This document shows positions 56,234 through 64,000 of a DNA stretch of 64,000 nucleotides, piece after piece; position 1 is the stretch's first letter, and the number at the start of each line of letters is the position of its first letter. Under the pieces are notes generated by a model. That model was given only the letters and a program-made list of their open reading frames with translations, had not been told where the DNA came from and did no database searches. Source of the DNA: Trema orientale (Eukaryota; Streptophyta; Magnoliopsida; Rosales; Cannabaceae); the NCBI GenBank assembly GCA_002914845.1, contig JXTC01000154.1:320610-384609 (forward strand), in the 5' to 3' direction. A program made the position numbers and the translations under genes.

Positions 56234-57805
56234 TTATCGGCTGGATCCCATAATCACATCAAAAATTCCACAGCAACTCAACCAAGAGGTTTTTTGCACC
56301 ACACGTGGAGCAGGAGCGACCAAAGGCTGCATATAATTCAAAAAAGAAGAAAGGATTCAATTGTTAATAAATCTAAAACAATAAAAAGGACTGAAAACAT
56401 GTAAAACTCAAACTGGCAATCAAGAAAGGACGAGCCTAATACCTGGTTTTCAGAGGAATCAGGAATCTCAGAATCTTTATTGCGTTGAGTACCATTACTA
56501 GCTTGATCAACATGAGCACTTGAGGGTGGCAATTCTTCACCCTCATGAGCATTCGAGACAGATTCTGATTCACTGGGAGATGGTTTTGCGCTCTCATTCG
56601 ACAAGGGATAAATCTTATCCTCATTTTTCAGTGGAGAAAAACTTGTAACAGTTTCTGGAAACTGAGTAGACAATTTCAGTCCCGATGTAATCACATCCGA
56701 AACCAATGAATTCTCAATTGGGGCATTTTCTATGACACTCAACGTCTCCTCAGATGCTGGAACCACTGCCTCAATGACAGCGGAGATTTCAGCAACCGGA
56801 TTAGTATTCCCAACGGATGCATTCTCAGTAATCTGAGTCTCTTCAGCTGGAGAGGATTCAACTGGCTTAACAACATTAGTATAAGAGACTGCATCTGAAA
56901 CTGAATCATTGGATTCCCTGTCCTGTTTCTTCTCAATGGCTCGAGACTCATCATCCGAACTACTGCTACTGCTGCTAGAACTTCTATCATCCCTGTCACG
57001 TGATTCCTTTCGAAACTTAAAAACCTCCACAGATTTCAAATTCCTCTCAACTTCAACACCACCATCAACATGAAATCCCACGTTCTGTGAACCCTCTACA
57101 AGACTAGAAACTTTCTCTACAGACTTATCCTCTGCAGCAACTGATCGAACAGACGAAGGGTCTCCCTCCTCCAGTTCCTCATTCCCCTCATTAAAAGGAT
57201 GGTGGTTGTTATGGTAGTCCTGATGTGCAGGGGAACTAACGTCACCACCATCACTTCCCTTTTCATCTTGGGACTTCGAATCATCATACCCTGGCATAGT
57301 TTTTGATTCAACCAAAAACAATTCCAATCAAAATGAAAAAAAAAAAAGAAAAAAAAATATACCCATCAAGCCAAATTGATTCAAAACCAACTTTCAAAAC
57401 AATAAAGTACGAATTGACTTGATACAATCACATGATTTTCATCAACATAAAGCGAAACAAGGGAAAACAACAGCTGCCCACTCACCCAAATTGACATAAA
57501 AAGTGACCAAAACCAAAACACATGACTGGCTGGATAAGCTGATTCAATCAAAGTACAACAAAAACAAGAAGATTACCAAGGACCCATTAACCCAAATTAC
57601 ACAAAAGTTGAAACCCAACAACCAAAAAGGTCACAAAATGATTGAGTAACCATATACAAATGAACAGTAGCAAAATATTCAAATAGTGAGAAAGCAAAGC
57701 AAAGTTGCGCCAAGTACCATGAGGGTTGGCAGTAGAGGAGGAGATGTTGGCTTCCTGTTCCTTCTTTTTCTTGGCAGCTTTTCTCTTCTTCGCACCTGAT
57801 GGCAT
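56234..57805 (-). CDS. low-complexity plant protein with basic N-terminus and CCG-type C-terminus (342 aa)
   Basis: Three exons on the minus strand: 57805-57718, 57290-56443 and 56326-56234; both introns are GT-AG. The N-terminus MPSGAKKRKAAKKKKEQEAN is strongly basic and looks like a nuclear signal. The middle is acidic and Ser-rich, with DSKSQDEKGSDGG, a nine-Ser run and long Glu/Ser/Val stretches, so it is probably disordered. The C-terminus APRVVQKTSWLSCCGIFDVI is hydrophobic with a Cys pair. This N/C pairing is found in a conserved but uncharacterised plant family, as I recall it; no enzymatic motif is visible. A CT microsatellite leader (57870-57945) precedes the first ATG. Confidence 0.8.
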
Positions 57806-58099
57806 GATTGATTGATTATTGGGTCTTTTGGGCTCGAGAGAAAACTTGGGTTTGCCTTAGATCGTGGGGTTTCTCTCTCTCTCTCTCTCTCTACCTTTGC
57901 CTCACCAATCTGGACCCTGCAACTCTCTCTCTCTCCTCTCTCCAACTTTTCTGCTCTGTCTTACTCTAAATTTTTTATAAAAAAATGGAAAAATGGCAAA
58001 GCTTATAGAAATGAGTGTGTTGAGACAACAGATTTGATTCTCTCTGCGCTTCTTTGATGGGCTAATTTGATTGGCTAACCATGGTGACATAGGTTTAGA

Positions 58100-58810
58100 G
58101 AGTGAGAGAGAGGGGTATTATTGGAATTTTAGTATTCAATTTGTGAATGGGCAATGATCATATGTGTGTGTTGGTTTCTCTCTCTCTTTCTATCTCTTTA
58201 TCCTTGAGTTTGAGCTAGTTTTGGAATGTTCATGAATGAGTGGGAAAACTTTCAAAAATTATGGGCCTATTGGGGGGGCCATTGCTGTGGGACATAATGT
58301 CATTATGGCATTTATTAATTATGGCTCAATTAATGAGTTTCTTGTGGTGCCTATAAATTCCCAAGTTTTTGTCAAATGGGAATTTCTTTTCATTTTTTGA
58401 ATTTTAAGGATTTTTTAAATTAATTATTTATTATTATGGGTTTATGTGTGTGGGATTTGTTTCTATAATCTCCATCCTTGTCCGGATGGGGACAGTCCAA
58501 ATTATAAGAAAGTTCCTCTCAGAACTTCCAAATTTAACATTCAAATCCTTGGTGTTGGTGCACCACTTCAAATTAAAAAAAAAAAAGAAAAAATAAAGAA
58601 AATTCTTTGGTTTAACCAAAAAAAAAATATTATTAATCAATAATAGTTATTGTATGACTTTAATTTGATTTTCATTTTTTCAACGAAAGTTTTTATGAAT
58701 ATAGTTTTAATGACTTATTTAGATTTTGATTTAATATAAGAAGGAATTAGTGACCAAACAATTAAAAGAAAAAAAGTGGGGCATTCCCTCTATGTTTATC
58801 TTTATTTGTT
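58100..58810. other. intergenic DNA upstream of the minus-strand gene
   Basis: Contains CT-rich stretches and poly-A/T runs. No gene seen. Confidence 0.5.
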
Positions 58811-59650
58811 AACTGTTAAGCATATAATTAACTTACCAAAATTTCTCTGACACATTGATCTTTATATGGAATGAAAATCATACAATTACCAAGTTGTGCA
58901 TTTTGCCCCTTTTCACAATTAATTTTTAGAATAGTACATTTGTAACAGGTTTAGAGGCACCCTTTTCAATTGTCCTCCTTTACCTCTGAAAAGACGATTC
59001 AAAGCATTGCACTTGGGTAGTTCTACCTACCATTTGACGACGATCAACAATTGGGGTTAATTGATATATGGTTTTGCAAATTTTGAAATTTAATTGTGCA
59101 TAAAATACTCTTAATTTCTATACCAATTAATAATATTGTGAGAGCATTTATGATACTTAACAATTAGTAATTACATGTACATAATACCTAAACCCATAGT
59201 AGTTAAATCAAAGATTAATCAAAATTTATAATTAACTGTTGAGCATATAATTAACTTACCAAATTTTCTCTGACACATTGGTCTTTATATGGAACGAGAA
59301 TTATACAATTACCAAGTGCGTTTCTTTCTTCTTCTAGATGAGAAGATAAAAAGGCCACTTTGCCCTTTTCTACAATTGACTTTTTAAATGGTTAACACTC
59401 ATTGGAGGCTTAGTTGCCCATTTACCCTTTTCAATGGCCCTTCTTTACCCTTGAAAAAACAACTCATATGCATTGCACTTGGGGTCATTCTACCGACCGT
59501 TTGTGAGGACATTCAACAATTGGGGTTAATTGATATATGGTTTTGCAAATTTAAAATTTTATTGTGCATGAAAATGCCCTAACTATTATGCTAAATATCC
59601 TACATTTTAAAGCAATGATATGAAGCATTTGTAATGCTTAACAATTAGCA
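58811..59650. repeat. 423-bp tandem duplication
   Basis: Unit 1 starts at 58811 and unit 2 at 59234. They share AACTGTT(A/G)AGCATATAATTA, TCTCTGACACATTG, CATTGCACTTGGG, ATCAACAATTGGGGTTAATT or its variant, GATATATGGTTTTGCAAATT, and ACTTAACAATTAG or its variant. A worn third piece (GTTAAATCAAAGATTAA) is near 60.15 kb. Non-coding. Confidence 0.85.
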
Positions 59651-61067
59651 ATAACATATTCCTAACAGATATCATTAAGTATCTCAGTAATAAAGTTCAA
59701 TTCCCAAAATCAAAAGGATTAATAATTTTACTCTTCCACTTGAAAAAAAAATTGAATATCATGTGATATTTAGGATGCAAAGTGTTTTTTTAATGAAAGG
59801 TAAAGTAAATGAACCCGAATCCTCTATTCACTTTGTTTATTTTTGTTCTTTATCTTCTCAATTAAAAACGACATGTCAACTTAAAAATAAAATATTTAAC
59901 TTATTAAATAAGTTATTTTTTCATTATATAGTTGCTCTAATTAATGATGTCAAAATATTAGTGAGTGGATAGATAATAAGATATAAAAAACAGACAAAAG
60001 ATGCATAAAATATTTCAGTATATATGTAGTGACGAAAATGTAATACGTCAAAAGTTTTAGAAGAGTTCTTTCCCATAGAAGGGGAAAAAAAAAGGTTTTA
60101 GTACATGATATTAATGAATTTATATGTTGCACCCACCTAAACCGATACTAGTTAAATCAAAGATTAAATAAAAGTTCCAGTTTCACCGCTATATTAATAT
60201 ATCTACTTTATAACACCTGGCGTTATAATATCCCTGCGTGACATTTGCCACAACAACCAGCTGAATTTTTTTTTTTTTTTTTTCTATGTGATTCTCGTGA
60301 GATGTTTTTATGACCACTAGATACAAGTGGTGGAAATTTCTCCAATTGTTTTTCTTTGCCATGTAATAGCAATCTTAGATTTAATTTATATGAGATTATT
60401 GAGCACTAAATTTGTGCAGTACTATTAATAATAAGAGATTAATTAGAAATTGCATTTTTTCAGAGCTTTGAAAATTGGCTTCTTTCTCTAAATAACTGAT
60501 AATATTATGCATGTTAATTTGTTAAGCCAAAAGAAAACGTCTCTTGTTTTAAATCAAAGTAACTACACCTATCAATGTTAATTTATTTTTTGCGTACTAT
60601 ATGTAACGTTTCTAATAAATATAAAAGAAAGTGTCAAACATAAGTGTCAATTAAAAAATTGCGCAGTAAAAAGAAAAGAAAAACGTTATATTAATTAGTA
60701 CTAAGATTAATTAAATATTAATTTATTACCGGATACGACGGCAAATATGAAAAGTACTAAAAGTTCAGCTTTATAGATGCTTTGAAACTGTTATTCTGAT
60801 CGTCACAATTCACAAACAACGAGGCAAATTATGTCCAATTAATTGTCTATGCATGGAGGTGTAGTAAATGAATAATTCATTAATTAGTAAAGGCAAATAG
60901 TTATTTAATCAGAATAAAGATCGGATGTTTTTCCCCTTTTTAAAAAAAAAAAAAAAAAATAGATGTTCTGATGGGAATTTTACGCTTTCCTTTTACGCTT
61001 TCTTTATTTACTTATTAATAATGGGTATGTCACATATGTCCTTAGTTGCAGAAGTCCCAAAGACCAT
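59651..61067. other. intergenic DNA, no gene found
   Basis: AT-rich with poly-A/T runs. Nothing supportable. Confidence 0.5.
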
Positions 61068-61427
61068 GGGGCCGTTTGGTTCGCCCATTCCATTTCATTG
61101 GAATGGAAAATCCATTTGAATGGGTGTTTGTTTCAACAACTCTAAATTTTTCATTCAAATGGTCTTTTGGAATGAGTGTTTGTTTCAACAATTTAGTTTT
61201 TCCATTCAAATGGTTCATCAGTCACATCAACTATTTAAATAGATTTTTGTGTCTTGGATGAGAATGGATGGGAAAAGGTGTTTTTGAATGGTCCATTCCA
61301 ATACTCCCATTCTAATTATAACCTATTCCACTATTTTTTCCATTCAAATGTCTTCCATTCCAATTATAACCTATTCCACAATTTCCATTCAAATACACAC
61401 ATTCAAATAGGCGAAACAAACGGGGCC
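61068..61427. mobile_element. MITE with GGGGCCGTTTG-type inverted ends
   Basis: The left end GGGGCCGTTTGGTTCGCC pairs with the right end, which reads GGCCCCGTTTGTTTCGCC on the other strand. The 360-bp interior is a run of CCATTCAAAT / ATTTGAATGG palindromes, as in many non-autonomous hAT-like plant elements. A target-site duplication was not clear. Confidence 0.7.
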
Positions 61428-61679
61428 TAATATATATATGGAAACTAGTTCAGTAAGTATTTTTTTTATTTATCTATAAATATTATTTTGGTCAATTAAA
61501 ATTAATCACGTATATTTTTCATAATAAAAGAATGAGAGAGAAATATATTAAATAATAGATATTTATTTTTTTTAATTATTTTTTCAACCACTCAAATTAT
61601 GATAACTGTTAGATCAATGATCCAATGGCTAAAAGAAATATCTATGGATAGGTTAAAAAAATACTTACCAAATTGGCAA

Positions 61680-61680
<1 letters not shown>

Positions 61681-61723
<43 letters not shown>
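61681..61723. repeat. TA dinucleotide microsatellite
   Basis: About twenty TA units, inside the second copy of the dispersed repeat also present at 5.83-6.0 kb. Confidence 0.9.
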
Positions 61724-61725
<2 letters not shown>

Positions 61726-62779
61726 AATATAAATGGGCACCTTAAGAGAATATTATTAATCGAAGCAAAAAGTATCTAAATGCATAAGGATTACCGTTTC
61801 AAATTCCTCAAAGAAAGAAGACGAAAAATGAATCACAAACACAGCTAAGAACAAATATATAAGTTATCCTGATTCTTTAAGAGAAACAGATAATAAGGAC
61901 CATAAGCAATCTATTGTCTTCAACACATGTTATTAAACAGATTGCTCGTGGAGAAGAAAATAAAATAAAAACTGGTTATTAAACAGATCTAGATCTCAAA
62001 AGAAATATCAAATATCAAGACCAGGCTAAAATCCACACAAAAGGTACTACTACAAGCTAGATCTAGATCTGTAATTATTAAAGCTGTAAAAGAAAAAATA
62101 AGCAAGGAGGAGGAGGGAGAAAAGAATGAGAAGAATAGACTGGAGTAGGAAAAGGAAAAAATTCCTCCTCGACCTCCAAGAAGGGTGGAGCTAGCTTTTT
62201 TATTGGAGGAGAAGCAAGTAGAGAGAGAGAAAAAAAGGTTACGTTCTTTTTTTTCTTTTCAAAGAAAACTATGACGATATGATTATAATAATTATTGCAT
62301 AATTTATTGAAGAAAGAAAAAATTTGCATGTTATCAAAATATAGTAATGGATAATAGATTTAAACTAGTTTATTTTCTTGTAACGTTTGACATAATAAGA
62401 TCAAGTGAACATTTTCTTTTAAGAAAATTACGTGAACATTTTTCATGCATAAAAAAAAAAATTTGATTCATATGAAAGATATTGAGGAAATTAGGTATTC
62501 TATATTTTGTCTTTTTATATTGAGGCCTATGGATAAATTGGAATCTCTTCAAACTTTGAAAAATTAAAATGTAATCAATGGAGTTTTCCACCAAAGTCAC
62601 TTGATTCATGCACCACTAGATTTATGATTTTCTTTAGATTTATGATTTTTTTTCTTTTTAAAAAAAAAGGTTTGTTAATATGTAAAATATTGAGGAAATT
62701 AAGTCTTTTATGTAATGTCTTTGTATTGGGAATTGATAAATCAATACTCTTTTTTTTTCAACTACTGAAAAATTAACAT

Positions 62780-63235
62780 GTGATAATAGATGGCAATAGG
62801 GCCAGGTTCAGGTACTATCTAGAGGTAGAAAAATGGACGGGTTGAGCTGCCCTAAAGCAGGCAAAGAGAGATTAACGGGCCAGGCCCAAACGAGCCCCAA
62901 ACATTTATGAAAAAAATAATAATTAATTAATTAATATCAAGAAAATCAATGTTAAATAAATTGATAAAACTAAGTAAATAAATTAAGCTGATAAAAAATA
63001 GGTTTAAAAAATCTTAGAAAATTAATTAGAGATACATTTAAAAATCTAAATTTATATACATATATATAAAATAAAATAAAATAAAATAAATAAAAAGAGC
63101 GGACTGGGTCGGGCCGGCAGGCCAAGAAACATAGGCCCAGCCGAGCCGTACTCTCAAGGCGGAGCTAGGCTCCAGCCCAAGTATTTATGAGCCAGGTTGT
63201 TTGGCCCTGCCTGTTTTGTCACCTTTAGTATTATC
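62780..63235. repeat. dispersed repeat with GGGCC-rich ends
   Basis: A G+C-rich left part (ACGGGCCAGGCCCAAACGAG) and right part (GGGTCGGGCCGGCAGGCC, then GGCCCAGCCGAGCCG) surround an AT-rich core. The style matches common plant transposon-derived repeats. No ends defined. Confidence 0.35.
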
Positions 63236-63442
63236 CTATCACTTGCTCTACAAAAAAAAAAAACTCTACTTGTTCCTGCCTCCTTTTCATATTTGATTTG
63301 ACAGATTGATTTCAGGTGTTTCCATCATATAGTTTGGATACTCGTACCTCTGTGAAAAAAGATTGAGGGGTATTCTAATATATTATCACAAGCTAAAATT
63401 AATTTTTCTTGTTTACAAACATTTTCTTAATTTTTAGAAAAT

Positions 63443-63614
63443 GGGGATGGCTACGGTAGGGGCGTCCCTACATAGGGTCATGCCTTAATTATCGTTGGAT
63501 GGGAATCTGTGAGGAATAACGGGAATCTGTGGAGAATCTATTTATATACAGATTCCCATCCAACGGTGAATAGACAAGGCTCTACGTAGGGGCGCCCCTA
63601 CTGTAGACGCGTCC
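63443..63614 (+). mobile_element. 172-bp Mutator-type MITE, copy 1
   Basis: Flanked by a perfect 9-bp target duplication, TTAGAAAAT (63434-63442 and 63615-63623), the size made by Mutator-like transposases. Long imperfect terminal inverted repeats (GGCTACGGTAGGGGCGTCCC against CTACAGTAGGGGCGCCCC) and an inner inverted pair (GATGGGAATCTG / CAGATTCCCATC) let nearly the whole element fold back on itself. Confidence 0.9.
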
Positions 63615-63786
63615 TTAGAAAATTAGGCCGAAGTCCATATTAGAAATTTATCAATCACCCGACTTGTGAGCAGGGACAAAGGGAATTTGACCATATAAGG
63701 GGCTCAAAACCCTCTCATACTTTTTTTTTCCCTTCAAAAAACTCTCAAAATTTATATGTATTTATAATTTGTTGACTTAAATTATA

Positions 63787-63958
63787 GGGCGCATCTACAG
63801 TATGGGCGCCCCTACGTAGGGCCCTGTCTATATACCGTTTGATAGGAATCTGTGCATAAACAGATTCCCCACAGATTCCCGTTATTCTCCACAAATTCCC
63901 ATCAAACGGTATATAAAGAGTGGCTCTACGTAAGGGCGCCCCTACCGTAGCCCTCCCC
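63787..63958 (-). mobile_element. 172-bp Mutator-type MITE, copy 2
   Basis: The same length as copy 1, in the opposite orientation, with its own perfect 9-bp target duplication TAAATTATA (63778-63786 and 63959-63967). Read on the minus strand it matches copy 1 through GATGGGAAT(C/T)TGTG, GGAATAACGGGAATCTGTGG and the inverted ends. The two copies are 172 bases apart. Confidence 0.9.
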
Positions 63959-64000
63959 TAAATTATATACATAGCGTCCACTAAAAAATATGTGAAATAT

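Noticed and set aside
56739-57311. Alternative minus-strand frames over the low-complexity gene
   Set aside because: Frame shadows; the chosen frame has matching splice phases and conserved-looking ends.
62078-62329. Minus-strand frame with FFPFPTPVYSSHSFLPPPP
   Set aside because: Proline-rich ending looks protein-like, but there is no start context, no splice sites and no similarity I recognise; a purine-rich simple tract on the other strand explains it.
1-64000. CRISPR arrays, operons or bacterial-type systems
   Set aside because: All genes have plant features (introns, TATA boxes, PPR and AWPM-19 families); the repeats are microsatellites, tandem duplications or transposons, with no spacer pattern.
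1-64000. tRNA, rRNA or snRNA genes
   Set aside because: I saw no A/B-box pairs or cloverleaf-like sequence by eye; a tRNAscan-SE and Infernal run would settle this.

Overview
The window is nuclear DNA of a flowering plant, most likely a eudicot. The sequence is AT-rich, genes have GT-AG introns and TATA boxes, and there is a DYW-class pentatricopeptide (PPR) gene, an AWPM-19 membrane-protein gene, a Ty1-copia retrotransposon, LINE relics and several MITEs. I cannot name the species from sequence alone.

Layout. 0-3 kb: intergenic DNA with CACTA-type transposon ends and a possible ribosomal protein L7 exon relic. 3.3-25 kb: a cluster of plant-specific, mostly helical proteins that I do not recognise. 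It holds a three-exon gene with an internal repeat (3356-5387, -), a 438-residue single-exon gene (20147-21463, +), a 255-residue gene (16550-17317, +), and broken copies of all three types. A tandem pair of small genes resembling SIAMESE-RELATED cell-cycle inhibitors (7.6 and 9.5 kb) and a 101-residue hypothetical gene (14.1-14.4 kb, -) sit among them. 25-27.5 kb: tandem repeats. 27.5-32.5 kb: one young copia element with 265-bp LTRs and a 5-bp target duplication. 32.5-39 kb: transposon debris, a methionine aminopeptidase fragment and one hypothetical gene (37.0-37.6 kb, -). 39-49.8 kb: a second part of the unknown-family cluster, with two similar two-exon genes on the minus strand (42653-43777 and 46484-48162), an orphan promoter, a broken copy and a 3' fragment. 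49.9-58 kb: ordinary conserved genes: a DYW PPR protein (-), an AWPM-19 protein (+) and a 342-residue low-complexity protein (-). 58-64 kb: no gene seen; a 423-bp tandem duplication and several MITEs, including two 172-bp Mutator-type MITEs each with a perfect 9-bp target duplication.

The main biological story is the uncharacterised family. Ten or more full, partial and decayed members lie within about 47 kb, in both orientations, and duplicated promoters and a repeated 5'-leader motif link two of the subfamilies. This is the birth-and-death pattern of a fast-evolving plant gene cluster. Function is unknown and nothing in the sequence reveals it. The other genes look like independent single-gene units.
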